Shown one piece after another: positions 36,243 through 49,014 of a stretch of 64,000 nt of DNA. Source of the DNA: Eutypella sp. D-1. Lineage: Eukaryota; Ascomycota; Sordariomycetes; Xylariales; Diatrypaceae. Every line of letters starts with the position of its first letter. Position 1 is the first letter of the stretch. The translations under genes and the position numbers were made by a program. Below the pieces are notes generated by a model. That model saw nothing but the letters and a program-made list of their open reading frames with translations. It was not told where the DNA came from and did not search any database. The DNA lies in contig JAJTTP010000018.1 of NCBI GenBank assembly GCA_023313575.1, positions 744,001 through 808,000 of the forward strand, given 5' to 3'.

Positions 36243-38899
36243 CTAATACGCAAAAATGATTGAACTCTTCGTACCAATTACATTGCTAGGGGAAGTTCAT
36301 AGAATATAAGCATTGCTAATCCGGATAAGATTAAAGCCATAATTTGGCATCCTCCATTCCTGACGTTATTTAAATATCCTACTTGCATATAAAAGATTAA
36401 TGTCCGCCCATTCCTGATCATCCTGCCCTTTGTCCTGATGAATTTATTACTTAAAAACCTAAGCATAAATTTTTTTTTTAGTTTAATATAAGATTAAGCT
36501 TTATATTGTGGTATAAATGAATAAGGGCTACGTTTAAAAGCTATTTATACCATAATTCTTAAAATGAAATATTTTAGCATAACATAGTTATAAAATCAGA
36601 TGTTAATAATTATTAAGTTTAATATTTGTAATTGGTTAAATCTTAACTGAAGGTTAAGGAAGGTAAAGATTAAATTAAAAAGATTAAAAGAATGGAAATG
36701 AAGTGTCTGTATAGTATACCTATGGCTAACCGGTAAATGGCAGTCCTTTTATTAAGACCTATTATTATTTAACCTTTATTATTATCTTTCCTTTAAGCTT
36801 ACCTAATGAAACTTTAAGCTTTATTACGTACGGGCTTTTTCTTTTTTAACACGTAGCTTTGTAATCCTTGCGATTTTAACGCCCGTATATAAGTGCCCCC
36901 TGATTTTTACGCCTATACCCTTTTTGTTTGCACTCCCTTACGCCAAATTTCCGTACCAGGACTCTTAGGGCTGGCAACGTTATAATTTAGTACGGTATAA
37001 GCATTGCGCCTTTTTAAATGTTAAGGCGGGCCAAGATAAAGGCCGAACCTTTGCTCCTGCACTTTTGTAGTTCTTGCTTTGCACGTAGCCCGTTTATAGC
37101 GCGTCTTGTCTGCCCTGTCTTATACGCAGCGCGGCGTTCAGTTTCGGAAACTGGCCTGAAGGAAGTGGCCCTCCGTTTCGTCTATTAAATACGCTGCCTA
37201 TGCGCAGGCTCCGGGTAGCCTTTTAATCCGTTTTTAAACTTTGTTAAGGCCTGCTATCGTTAACGGATACGTTGAAATTAAAGCTTTTGTTAAATAAATC
37301 ATCTTTATGCATAAGGCCCGCGTTCTCCGATTTTTTTTTATCGTAAGATTTTATAATCCGATGCTAACGGAGGAGCTTTAAGCCCGTATCTTGCTTTTTA
37401 TCGCTGCTATTACCACTATCGTCGATTGCAGCTCCGCCTCCCTAGGCTAAAAGTTGCACGTAAGCTCCCGGTAATGCAGGCGTTTTGTTACTAGGTGGGA
37501 CGAACGACCAACTTTTACGCTGTGGGAGAGAGAGCTTTGGAGCTCCTACCCTTGCTAGCAGTGGCTTCTGTGCTTGATTAAACATTAGCTATAGCGTAAA
37601 TGTTTGTTACCGGATACCGGTAATGAAAAGTAGCTTTATCGTGGACTTGGTACAGCTTTCCCTAGCACGATAAATACGGCGTTGCAGTATGTTACGATGC
37701 GTATTGCAGTATCCCTGATGGTCTGGGCTTTGCATGGTCTTGCGTATTAGCAGGGTAAGGATTGTAAGGGATGGGTATCGGTGCATTTTTACATGCATAA
37801 CGTTAGTAAAAGTTATGGGGTTAGCATAACTTAATGAGATTCAATAACGGTTCTATCGGCAGATAAACTGTATTTCGTATCTACGGTATTACATGTTATA
37901 AAATCATATACGTAATTGATTTAAAGGTAATGAGATTTGTAAATATATAAAGCAATAGCTAATTGGTAATGTTATAAGGAAATGATATAAATGTAATAAC
38001 TTTAATAAAAGAAATGAAACTTATTTTAAAATATAATTAAAGCGGAAAAGTTAAGGCTTAGCGGGAGCAGCTAAGCCTTTACTGTTATCTTTAATATATA
38101 TATACCATTTATTAACTATTTATTAAAACAATTAGCTAAGGTTTATTAGATTACGCATTTCATTTATTAACTTCATTATTAGGCGTATCTTTACGCAGCT
38201 CCCTTTTAACCCATAGCAGGCTTCTGTCGGCCTAATTGCGTTAAAAAGGCCTGTATTTTTCTTAGTCTTAGTCTTTAATCGGTCCAGTACTCTTTTATAT
38301 CCGCTAGCTGCTTTAACCCTTTAACCGTATTAAGGATAATGTCTCTTAAGGCTGACTGCTTACGGACTTTTATTTATAGTATGCCGTAAATTTGCCGAAA
38401 TGGGCTAACTTTTTAACAGGCTAAAGGATGATATTACTTTCGATTAAGATATTTATAATTATGCAGCCTTTTTATTCTTTGCATTAGCAGTTGAATTACC
38501 CCGCTAATTACCCCGTTATTTGCTTTACTATTTGTAATATTGTCCTCCTTAATGGCGTTTTTTTAATCTAACCCGTTAAAGAGTTAGCCCATGTTATTAA
38601 ATACTTTACGCCTTGCGTTCCGCGCCGCTTATACCATTATCGCCGGCGCCCCCGTTATGATCATTGCCATTGTCCTGCAGGTGTTTACGCAGGAAGCGCG
38701 CGTTTGCCAGGTTTGCTGCGACCTATAGCTTGCCGCCTCGATATAGTATGTAACCAAGTTATATGTATAAATTTTATTAACTTATGCGTTAAATTTAAAC
38801 AAATCTTAATCGCATTTTTTTATGTAAAAATATAAAATGGTATGCATATTAGTTGCATATAAAAAACGACGATATGATATGTATATCAGTGTTTGTCTA
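36243..38899. other. Degenerate DNA with GC-richer relic patches
   Basis: No certain gene. On the minus strand, 36300-36450 reads DDQEWADINLLYASRIFK followed by RQEWRMPNYGFNLIRISN. At 37020-37500 it reads GLMHKDDLFNKSFNFNVSVN, and at 38150-38560 it reads KEDNITNSKANNGVISGV and ADIKEYWTD. Such pieces, with TAA/TAG as the main stops, suggest decayed coding DNA of unknown family, possibly several minus-strand genes or transposon parts. The ORFs 36278-36466 and 37607-37798 look like chance frames. Confidence 0.4.
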
Positions 38900-40085
38900 G
38901 GTATATAACAAAGCTTTATCTTATTTAGCGGTTTTAAGACCTGTTAAAGTAAAGGATAAGCTTATTATTTAATAAGCGGGTTTATTAATTATTATAAATT
39001 TCTTTCCTTTTTTTTTTCCCGATATAAAGGTTATAAGGGTTTTCCGCTATTTTTTCGGGATTAGTTATAACTTAAGGTAAGAAAGTGTTAAATATGCCGT
39101 ATATTATAAACGGGTAAGGTTTAATAAATGCTTTTATTTTTGTTTTAACTTTTTTAAATTTTTTTTTTATACAGGGTCGGTTATTTATTTAATTAGCGGG
39201 TATATTGGGTTAAACGTTTTAAGTTAAAAAAAATTCTTAAGCCTGATTTGTTTTAATAGCATTTTTATAAAAGAAAGCCTAATTCCCGGTATAATATTAA
39301 AATCGGTTTAATACATTATATTAAAAGCACCGCGTAAGTGGTAATACAGATAATTATGTCGATTTTTATTACGTATTTTCCGAGGCCGTTATGTACCGAT
39401 TTTTTTTTTTTTTATAACGGCCAGGAAATGCCAGGCTATTAGGTTTTTACCCCATATGTAATTATAAAAAAAACGTATGCCGTTACGGCTTTAGCCGTAG
39501 CTAATAGGGGGGACCTTTTTATTATTTAGTTTAAGCTTTTAAAATGGTTTATTATTATTATAACTGCATTTGCCCAGGTTTTAATATGGTGTTTAAAGGT
39601 AAGTTTACGGTTAAAATGGATACCGAGCCACCTGATTATTATTCCTTATTAGTAGGTACGTACGTAAAAGAAAAAGATAATAATAATAATAATAAAAGGT
39701 GGTAAGACTGGTGTTACATTCTGGTTTAAGGTTTATTTATTTATTTAAAAGGGATATAGGCAAAGCTTATATCCTTATATAAACAGGAGATAGGTATATA
39801 GGTACTTTTTATTAATATGTAGGTCCATACCAGTGACCATTAATAATTAATATTCCCGTTGGTTTTATTGTGAAGCCGGAGCTGGTACGGATTAGGGTTT
39901 TTTTCGGCTTGGCTTTTTTAATGAAGTGTATTAGTTTGCACTTTTTCAGGTTAAAGGTAATTACGTTATTTTCCCCTTATCGGAGTGCGTTTTTTACGTT
40001 TTTTACTAGGGCGGCCGTGGTCTTAGGGGAAAGTCGGGCCGTATGGTAGTATTAAGTAATCGAGCAGATATGAACTTATAGGAGG
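38900..40085 (-). mobile_element. LINE (non-LTR retrotransposon) relic, 3' part of the RT ORF
   Basis: Reading the minus strand from 40085 down: a YxDD-like box (YLLDYLILPYGPT) at about 40035-40075, then SPKTTAALVKNVKNALR and GENNVITFNLKKCKLIHF at about 39930-40010. Next RWLGIHFNRKLTFKHHIKTW (39574-39633), then RSPLLATAKAVTAYVF and ITYGVK (about 39450-39530), then IRLKNFFQLKTFNPIYPLI (about 39180-39250). This is the post-palm part of fungal LINE reverse transcriptases, with the patterns FDxxKCELIHF, WLGVxxDRKLxFxxH and a cV-xP-YGaE block. Stops are nearly all TAA/TAG. I cannot see the palm or endonuclease upstream, so the copy may be 5'-truncated near 40090, as is common for LINEs. The 3' limit is approximate. 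Confidence 0.82.
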
Positions 40086-40740
40086 TTATAAAGATGATAA
40101 TACTATTTATAATTTGCCGTTTATAAGTGCCATTTTTGTTCTTTTTCGGCTAAGTAAATGTTGCTTAAATTTAGCTCTTTATGATTAAACAATATTTGTT
40201 AGCCAGTAATAACGTTAAATCTGATTGCCTTTCGGTTAAGCCCACTGAAGGCCTTAGGTATTAAGTGCATAAACCACATATAAGATGTATAAAAAGTTAT
40301 TTAAATAATATGCCTATTGTTATAAAATGATAATTTGTTAATTAGCGATATTTTCGACATAATTTAACGCGAGGAACTTTAAGTTTTTATTTCGCCGCTT
40401 GTAACTATTTTAGTATTGTTTTAATAAAATATATAACTTAAGCTTTATGATTGCATTTTATACCGTAATAAAACATGTTAAAATAAGACCAGACTTATGC
40501 TATAATGAATTAAAGCGGTAAGTTTTTTACATAATAAGTGGCTTGATAAGTTTTTATCGTTTTAACCTAAAGATATTACAATAAGCATGGTTTTAAAATC
40601 TTACGAAATAAATAATATGACGTATAAGTTTACCGATAAAACCTTTAAAAAAACGTTACGATTTTTTTTTAATGATTTATACCCTGATGGTACCTCATTT
40701 ATATGGTTTAAACCATGGTAAGTTATTAACGTATTTTCTT
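40086..40740. other. Degenerate DNA between LINE and APH pseudogene
   Basis: No gene recognised. A minus-strand piece at about 40118-40195 (ILFNHKELNLSNIYLAEKE) faintly resembles an APH catalytic loop but has Glu where Asp is required and is not annotated. Confidence 0.4.
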
Positions 40741-41385
40741 TAACGGATATAAAAATAAGGAACAGTTTTATTACGGCGTTACGCGATATTAATTAACGGT
40801 TATCTTAATAGGAATTATAAGCGAATTATTAATAAAGCTAAAGCTTTAAAGTTAGTCTCCTAGCTAACGATAATTCCTGTGCCGAAACTGCTTTAATATA
40901 GAGAACATCCGGATGGCTGGCGATATTTGGTTACGGAGTTCATTGAGGGCGTTCCTTTTAACGATTTCCCACGTCCTTGCTTGAAGCCATTGGGACAAAA
41001 GCATACAGATGGTGTGTTATGCGAGATATGTTTGGACCAGGCTTACTTGAATGTTACCGAATTTATTAAAGGCACAGTTTTGCTTTAGCTTGTAAATTTA
41101 AAGTCTTAAACCCGGGGTATTAACGGTTTCGTTATGCCACCTTTTTAGCTAAGTCTTGTTTAGCCTCCGTAGAAAGGCAAGAGGAGTTGGATAACTTTTT
41201 CTTTATAAAATCCTGATTACGTTTTTTAATATGGCAATATCGCAGCTTATAACCTTTTGATAAATTTATATACACTTCGACCTAAGGTTTTGCTTAATTA
41301 AGAATATGTTAGCTATTTTCCAGTTAAGATAAAGAAATGGCTTAGGACGTTAGATTTAAAAGCTTATCGTAAGCGTTATAACTAA
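40741..41385 (+). pseudogene. APH-family phosphotransferase (kinase-like fold) pseudogene
   Basis: One frame runs without a frameshift from 40822 to 41385 and is broken only by TAA/TAG. The order is that of fungal APH-family enzymes. NKAKALKLVS*LTIIPVPK (about 40830-40890) matches EAxALxLVxxxTxIPVPKV. DGWRYLVTEFIEGVPFNDF (40906-40962) is the hinge. YGNIAAYNLLIN (41230-41265) is the catalytic loop HGDLxxxNLLVD, with His-to-Tyr and both Asp-to-Asn changes. VLLN*EYVSYFPVKIKKW (41287-41340) is the metal-binding IDWExAGxxPxxxEKW block, with D to N and W to stop. Every catalytic change is a G-to-A or C-to-T transition, so RIP killed it. The DNA at 40890-41070 is much less mutated. In life it would transfer phosphate from ATP to an unknown small molecule or protein. 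Confidence 0.87.
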
Positions 41386-42418
41386 CTAGCTTATGCGATA
41401 ACAAAGTTCCTCTTTATAAAATACTTAAAGTGTTATAACAGTTAAAGCGATAAGACCGAATTAAATAAGTTAATTAAATTTGGGAAACTTCCGTATTTAA
41501 ATTAATTAAGGCACGTTTATAGTTAAAAAAATTAAAGGATTAATAATACGTAAATCGAAGCCATATTGTTTAAATTAGCATTTATCATACCTTTTTATAT
41601 TTAAGTCATATAACGTAAAAGATAATAATAAATAAATGGAAAAAGTGGAAACGATTATAAATAATAACGAATGCCTTTGCATTTTAATAACTTTTTAAGG
41701 ATGGTAAAAAACGAATATAAAAAGTGTAAATAAGTTTTAACCCTGATTATTTATTCTTTAAAAACTGTTTAATTAAAACTTATGCCCGCATTTTAAGTAT
41801 TGTGTTGTAAATAAGGAGATTATTGTTTTATAAGCCTCGTTTAAGCACGTCTTAGTTTTAGCCTTTTCCGGTATTGTGGGAAATTTCTTAAATATTTTAA
41901 GGTTAATATCCGGAGATGTAAGGAGTATAAGAACTTACTGTAAATAATGTTTATTAAAGCTTTGCGACTGAAATGTGATGGAAGGTGCTGGATTGTATAT
42001 GATCTTGGTTAAACTAGTACCTTTTTAATTTAAGATAAAAGCTTGTAAATAAGGCGATTTTGCTTGTTATTTATTTATTTATATGGATTGCTTAAAAGTA
42101 AAATGTGCGTTTATAAAAGCCAGCATACTACCTTTAAGCCATTTAGCCAGTTAAAAGCATGTTTACGATATATTATTAAGTTACCGGAAAGGATAATATA
42201 CCTGCTTGCATGATAGCGTATACCTTTTTAAGCAAACTTAAACCTTGCTGTTAACCGTATAAATTATATTAACTTTTTATATGTAGCCGGTTTTAAGCAT
42301 ATTTTGTGGTGTGTTAACTATTAATAGCAGTTGCATATTAAAGATAAGTAGGAGGATAATAATACAGTTAATTTATGTTTAGTCCGGCGTTTTTAAAACT
42401 TAAGTTTAATAACTATTA
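41386..42418. other. Degenerate DNA, no identifiable gene
   Basis: AT-rich DNA after the APH pseudogene. The APH frame continues open for about 20 codons past 41385 and then is lost. Confidence 0.4.
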
Positions 42419-42709
42419 TTGGTAAAGAAAAGGCGGAGGTGTTGCTACCTGGTTGTTAATTTGCTGGGAAAGGCGGTATCCCGGTATAAAGGGTATGGTA
42501 ATAACGAAAAATACGTCTCGATCTTAACACCTTTTATAAAGTCGTATATTATACCCCGAACCCGGCCTGGTCTAATCGGGGGATTGCTTATTAAGAAGGA
42601 ACGACCTTGTGTTGATTCCTTGCGGAGTTATGTATATAAAGAGTATATATGTCGCTTTGGTGGCATTTTTATCAAAGCATATAGGGGTAGATATTGTAAG
42701 GGATGTTAA
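42419..42709 (+). CDS. 96-codon ORF, unidentified, basic and Tyr/Gly-rich
   Basis: An intact plus-strand frame in a patch that is somewhat GC-richer than its surroundings. The product starts with an unusual codon context (TTGGTAAAG, so the first Met is not a strong start) and reads KKRRRCCYLVVNLLGKAV, then TPFIKSYIIPRTRPGLIG and RGRYCKGC at the end. It has six Cys and many Lys/Arg. No family recognised. It could be the undamaged exon of a decayed gene or chance. Confidence 0.2.
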   Translation: MVKKRRRCCYLVVNLLGKAVSRYKGYGNNEKYVSILTPFIKSYIIPRTRPGLIGGLLIKKERPCVDSLRSYVYKEYICRFGGIFIKAYRGRYCKGC

Positions 42710-45700
42710 AAACTGACAGTCGTTAGATTATAGGCGTAAAAACCTGGGGCCGGGTTAAAGACGTGAAAATTGTAACCTTTTGCCTGATAGGTACTTACGG
42801 TATAAAACTGTTTAAATTATGATAAATGTTAACGTAAGGAGTGTAATTTTTATTTAATTTGGATTTTAACTCTTAAAGATGCAGAGGGTATTTAAACTAT
42901 TTAGTTATGTCCACTATTTACCGTATTAAGATAATCGGTTCACGCCCTTTTATTATAAACCAGTTATAAAATATATCAGGCTAATATAAACCCAGGCCGA
43001 CGAAATAATATTAATGCCCGGTTTTAATAAATAATATCTTCGCGTAATTTCTTAATATATTAAATTACGTAAATACTCCTTGTTTTATTTACAGCTTATT
43101 AATAAAATACGTAAAGATTATATCCGTATATTTAGTCGAAAAAAAAACTTATAAAACGGCGAAAGCTTTTTATTAAACCTTTAACGTTAAATTAATTTAA
43201 TTATCGATATAATTTATAATTATAAAACCTAATAAGATTAATAAATAACTTATTTTACTAAAATAAATAATTAAAAAAAGGAAATTTTAAAGGTTTAAAT
43301 AATGCTTTTAAAATTTCCGAAGCAATTTTTAATTTAAGCCATATCTTTAAAAAAGCCCGTATAAACACGTTACGAAATATATATTAATTATCGTAAATTT
43401 AATTTAAGCCATTCCTTTTTTAATATTAATAAATCGATTTAATTTTTTAATAACTTTATTTATCCGATTAAGCTTATAAAAAACGTAATTAAGCTATAAC
43501 CCCACTTTATTATCACATAGTATAAAAGCTGTTAAGATTTTATAAGCTTTATAAAAATGGCCTTAAAAACGGAGAACCTTAATACGTATAAATGTTATTT
43601 TTTTATTTTAAAACGTTTTTAATATAAAAAACACGCCGTTTTTTATAAGCTTTAAATTACCTAATTATTTTAAAGCGGACGTTAACATATTAAGACTGAT
43701 ATGCTCTTAAGCCTTAATAATTATTAATTTAAAAAGTAACGCATTTAATTTAAGGTTATTAATTAAAAAAAATATGCTATTAACTTTTCCTTTACCCTAA
43801 GTCCGATATAAATATGTTAAAAACTTATTTTTAATATAAATTAAAGCCATATAAAAAGCCCGTTTTAAGAAATTTTAAAAAGTATTAAAAACTTTAAAAG
43901 ATATCGATATAACGTGTATTTTCCATGCCTTACCACGGAAATTCGAAACCGATAAGCTAATTTCGGCAAATTATAAAAAATAGGCTTAATCGAATAAAAT
44001 ATTTAAGGGTATAAAAAAGCCGGATAAAACCTATTTTAGTTATAGCAATAATAATTTATATTACTGATCGTAATTATAATTTATTAATATTTTATATAAA
44101 GTTAATAAAATTATATATATTTTATAAAGTTAATGTTCCGGTATTTAAAAAAAGCGTAAATAACGATTTTTATAACCTTAATACCTTATTAATTATCGTT
44201 TAAATATTTTTTTAAAAATATTATTACTTTCGTATTTAAGTTTATATTTTTTTAAATAATATAAACAAATTTTATACGTTTAAAATCGCGTAATATTATT
44301 ATAAATAGTTATTTTTATTAAATAATCGGGATATTTTTAACGGGAAAAACGGTGGTTTTTCCGTTTGAACCTTATATCGGTAAATTTATTTTTTTAAAAA
44401 AAATTAGTTTTTAAGGTATATTGTTTATGCTTAAATGTTATAAAATATATATTAATATTTATAAATCGTTTTTAAACTTTTTTAAAATCCGGTATAATTA
44501 TATAATTACTTAAAAATTATATAAAAACGTATTAATTTATATAAATATATTTATTTTTAATTTATTATAAGCTTTTAAAATAAAAGATTTTAAAATGTTA
44601 CAGTTACGGAAATTACGGTTAACGTTTAAAGTAATATAAAAAACTTTTAAAATAATAAAGGGACCGCTATGTTAAAACGCTTAATATATCATATCCGCCC
44701 GGGGGGTATTCTAGATATGCTGGTTAAGCGTACGGGATAAAACATAATTCTTAATATATTGTTCCTGGTCGGCTTAAAAGTTTAAAAGCGTATCTCGAAT
44801 AGTATATTCCGTATATAAATAATCGAATATGTCGGAAAGTTTTACTTAACATTGGAATAAAATATTTGTTAATGTTTTTTAAACCGTAATAAGCTTTTTA
44901 TCGATAATATCGGAAATTTCCACATTTTCCTTATTTTCGTATATATAAACTAACCGCATTATAACGGTATAAAATGCCTATGTTATTAAAAGAACGTTAT
45001 GTAAATAGTTAGCGATTAAAAGGCGAAGTTAAAATTTGCTTCATGCTTTATTAAGCATTAATAAAAATCCTGGCTTCCCCGATAAAAGCGACTAAGGTTT
45101 ACCTTAACATCCTTAATATTTTAACCCTTTTTATTACGCTAGTTTTAATTACTTTTTACTTTTTATCCTTTTTTAACTGTTACCTTATTATATCGTCCTA
45201 TATATACGTATATACCTACCACCCCGGAGTTTAAAGTAAAAATGTTATCAAACTTTAATAAACGCCTAGCTCAAGCCTGGCATAAGATATAGCCAAACTT
45301 ATAAATACGTACGTACCCGGTTATCAAGGGGCGATATCGCTTTTATCTCGGATTTATTGTCCCCTTTTTTAATTTTAATTAACGTCAGTCCCGTAATAAG
45401 CGTAAATACTACCGACATGGTTTCGTACTGATCTGTAATGTCGCCCATATCGACGTCCTTTACTTTACTCTGGTACTTAGGCGCTACCTGGAACCGGCGT
45501 AAGTCCTTATTGTAAAGGAGCTATTTGCCATGTAATGGGTGGTAATCTCCGTTATTTTTATATAGCTTTTTATAATTATATTTAAAACCTGATTTTTTAA
45601 TTAGCTTTTAAAAGGCGACGCATTAAATTAAACCGGATAGGAATACGATATCGTTAAGTACGGGCTGAATAAAAGGCCATAATATCTTTTACGTATAATC

Positions 45701-46019
45701 GGTAAGTATGCCCGATTACATAAGCAGGGTTATTTTTTAAAAGAATGCAGAATATAAATAATAAAACGAACGCAACGAAAATATATAATTAACATAAAGT
45801 AAACGTGATTTTAAACGGAAATAAAGGCAGTAATAAATTAAAACCGTTTTATATGCTTAGTTAAAAAGGTAAAATATATATATAAACTCGATAACGTTTT
45901 TATCCTTTCTTATTCCATAATTACTATTAATTTAGGATATTATTTTTAAATGGTATCCTGTATCTGTTAATAAAAAAGGATTTGGAGGAATAAGGATTAT
46001 CGCAAGCACTTAAACTCGG
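42710..46019. other. RIP-degraded AT-rich block, no recognised gene
   Basis: About 3.3 kb. On the plus strand near 43885-44040 there is a protein-like piece (DITCIFHALPRKFETDKLI) with RIP-type stops. On the minus strand near 44690-45090 there is a longer broken frame (GLKNINKYFIPMLSKTFR then FKLLSRPGTIY). Neither gives a recognisable domain. No long repeat partner was seen in this window. Confidence 0.4.
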
Positions 46020-47366
46020 CCGTACCCGTTTGCTAAAGCCTATCGAATCCCTTGTTATCTCCGTATGATCCGCCCCTAACCTACGTCTGTCCATAGGACA
46101 TGGAAACAGATAAGGATATCAGAAAATGAAGCGGATGGCCGGCTTGTTATTGGTACATCCACCCTCGAATTCTTGTCATAGCCTATGCCGCTTTTTCCTC
46201 CAAGCCATTAACTTAGCCAGTCGGTGCCTTATCCATTTGGGAGGTTAAGATAGATGATGTGTCACTTTTTACGGAAGCCTTAACTTGATTGGGCCGCTTT
46301 CGGTTATTTATAACCTGGATGCTTAGAATAGACTTCAACAGGCGACAGCCAATAATTAGTTAGATACCGCTTAATCCATGCCACCTTTTGGTATCTTGAT
46401 AGTTAGATACGTAACGAGCGGCCGTTATTTAACCCTGAACAGCTATCGATGCAAAAGCCATGCAAGTCCTATACATATAATAAGAACAAGGATATAAAGC
46501 AAACGCCATGCCCCCGAGCTGCCGTTATTGTATCTTATGTTTTTCGAAACCTCCTTAGCTATCGGGAGACCTGTAATTAAACAGGGCCAGGGGGAACTGG
46601 AGTAGAGACTGCGCGCGCATATTAGTAGCATTTACGGGCTGGTGCGGTTGGTGCGGTTGGTGCGTACAGGCTTAAGTCACGTAATGTGGCCGCTTTTGAT
46701 AGGTCATATTTGTCTCCAAAAATCATCTAATATCAAAATCTCAGGACATACGTACTCGAAGCTGATCTAAAAAAACGTACCATGATGGATAATGTGGCAA
46801 GCAGGCTGGGCAAGCGGGGTATCGGGTGTTGGTGGTTTGTACTGTTCGCGCGTATATATTTAGCAGATGTTTTCGGACGTAGTAAACGAGATATATAAGA
46901 GAAGAAATCCATAACTTGAGCCGGGACAGTGTCCTTATATTTATACGTTGCAGTGCGGGGTGAGTGAGGGCACAGGTAGAAGAAGCATAAGGTGCCGTCA
47001 GGGGCTGCAGATATACGTGCGAGATCCGGGGTGCAAGCGCGGACTTATCGCAATGCTTCAAGCGTGACTGGAAACCACAGGTTGTGTTGGATAGTTTTCC
47101 ATAGGAAACGCATTACTAAATGTTCTGGTTCGTCGGCTACTTTTACATCGCTCCAAGACCTAGCGCCTTAATGCAGGCCGCTTACCCCCATTCCAGCCAC
47201 CCTTAAACTTTCTTTTAGAAGAAGGCGTGTGATGCATTGTCTCTATAAGCTGGCCCCGATCAAGATACTTTAGCTGCTGCGTGGTACATACATGGAACCA
47301 GTTGCGTTTAGCATTATAAAAAATAACAGCCTTATTTTTCAGCCTCCTTAATATAAATGCCGACCG
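46020..47366. other. GC-richer island without a clear gene
   Basis: Clearly less AT-rich and with normal-looking CpA/TpG. A three-unit tandem repeat (GGTGCGGTT) occurs at about 46640-46665. The minus-strand ORFs 46443-46631 (ending in a hydrophobic segment LLYILVLIICIGLAWLLHR) and 46741-47061 (Ser/Leu/Tyr-rich, 106 codons) are the longest frames. I cannot support either as a gene. The island may be a less mutated remnant of ordinary DNA, with promoter or intergenic content. Confidence 0.4.
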
Positions 47367-47564
47367 ATTGCCTTATTATTTCGTATAATCCTGTTATTAA
47401 AAAAGAATCTGGCGTAAGTTATATTTTTTAATAAATTTAAAAAGTTCGCCGGGGCAAAATGCCGTGGTTTTTTATTAACATAATAAGGTAGATTAGCTTT
47501 ATAAATCGAATAACCATTCCGGGATAACGTAATAATATAATATCCTACGCGTTATAAGCATAAA
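47367..47564 (+). repeat. Repeat R3, copy 1
   Basis: Matches 60767-60960 in direct orientation over about 195 bp. Shared strings include ATTGCCTTA, CGTGGTTTTTTAT, AATAACCATT and AATAATATAATAT. It lies directly left of the inverted-repeat arm 47790-48268 and may belong to the same element. No coding assignment. Confidence 0.75.
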
Positions 47565-47789
47565 ACGGAATCCGCTATCGGCCGGCGTATAAGTTTAAAC
47601 CTGTTTTTAAAGCAATTAGCAATCGATTAACCGGGTAAAAGCCAGCATCGCATTAAAAGGCATAATCCTGAATTTAATATTAAGGCTATTTAATAAATAA
47701 GCGCGTAATGTTTTATTTTAAATATCGCCGTTAACGTTCGCCTTGAAATTATAAAGCATCTCTTTATGTATAAATTAAGGGATCAGCCG

Positions 47790-48268
47790 CCCTTTATAAT
47801 TAGCGTTTGCGTTATTATTGCCGATTATTTCTCAGATTGCCGCGTCTATGCCCTTTTTTATATAGCGGCTCTAAAATGCGTCCGTGGTTTAATTTTAATT
47901 ATTATAATATATTTCCATATTTACGGTATTTTTAATAAAATCGGTTAGGTTATTTTTTACGTTAATTATTAATATTCGTAATATAAAATAAATCATAATT
48001 ATAATAATTATTCGAATATCGGGGAATTTATTTTTATTTAATTATTTATAAAAATCCTTAATAATAAACCGGGAATAAATAAATTTATAAAGTTTTAAGT
48101 TTAATAAAATTAGCTTTTAATAACATAATATTATTAATAAATATAATGCTAATTATTTATGCTTTTAACTTTTTAAAACTTAATTAACCGTTTATTAAAA
48201 AAAATACTAAAAGCTTATTTTAATCCGAATAAAGTAAATTAATAAATTAATAAAAATGTTAATAACCG
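47790..48268 (+). repeat. Left arm of a roughly 500-bp inverted repeat around the 48.3-51.8 kb island
   Basis: The reverse complement aligns with 51807-52310. Shared strings include CGGATTAAAATAA, CGGTTAATTAA, TTATATTTATTAATAATATT, AATTCCCCGAT, CCTAACCGATTTTATTAAAA and GACGCGGCAAT. The differences are mostly transitions, as expected from RIP. The ORF 47766-47948 falls in this arm and is not supported as a gene. Confidence 0.85.
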
Positions 48269-48956
48269 GGTAAATAAAAAGCATTTATTTATCGTTTCCT
48301 TTTATCCGGAGGGACAGAAGCCTTATATACGTTTATATTTTATATATTTAAAACATTTAGATATTCTCGAAAGTTATATCGATAAGCGCGGAATAAGGCA
48401 GGCCTTACCAGTAGTTAATCGTAAGCCGTGCCAATCTTAGTATAACTTATTATATCTAAATATATAATCGGAACGTGCCGCCGTAATTTACGAAATTATA
48501 TCTTAATGGCCGTTTGTAAAATGTTTTAATTATTAAATAAACGATGGCTAATAAATATTATCGAGATTTTCCCGGTATTGCACTTTATTTAATTATATGG
48601 TTTTTAAACATTAATCGTTACGTTAAATAACCTTAAATTCTGGCTTAATATGCTTTTAAATATAAACTTTTCCGTTGCTTTAATTATTTATCCTTTAAAA
48701 ACGTTAAGCACGTAACGGAAAAAGGTAATTTAAAAAAAACCATTTTATTAATTTATATAAATTTTAAAAGGATATTATAAAAAATGTTAAAAACGTGACT
48801 ATTAAATAATAACTATTTTTATATCCATTTAAGAATATTAAAAGGATTCGGTTTTAAGTAAATAACTTAAAAGTACTAAATCTTATATAAAAGTTTTTTA
48901 AATATGTTCGTAATCGGTAAGGTTTCGTAAAAAGTTGGCCATTTCGATTACGATGG
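48269..48956. other. AT-rich DNA between arm and island
   Basis: RIP-degraded sequence; nothing recognised. Composition changes abruptly to about normal GC near 48965. Confidence 0.45.
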
Positions 48957-49014
48957 TTATAACGGGATAAAATGGATGATGGCGATAGTATTGGTCGAGG
49001 CTTTTCCCATGGGC

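Noticed and set aside
40118..40195. APH catalytic-loop-like piece on the minus strand (HKELNLSNI)
   Set aside because: Asp-to-Glu is not a RIP change, and no second APH motif could be placed in the same frame.
46741..47061. 106-codon minus-strand ORF in the GC-richer island
   Set aside because: No domain, no supporting promoter or intron signal, and composition like a chance frame in GC-normal DNA.
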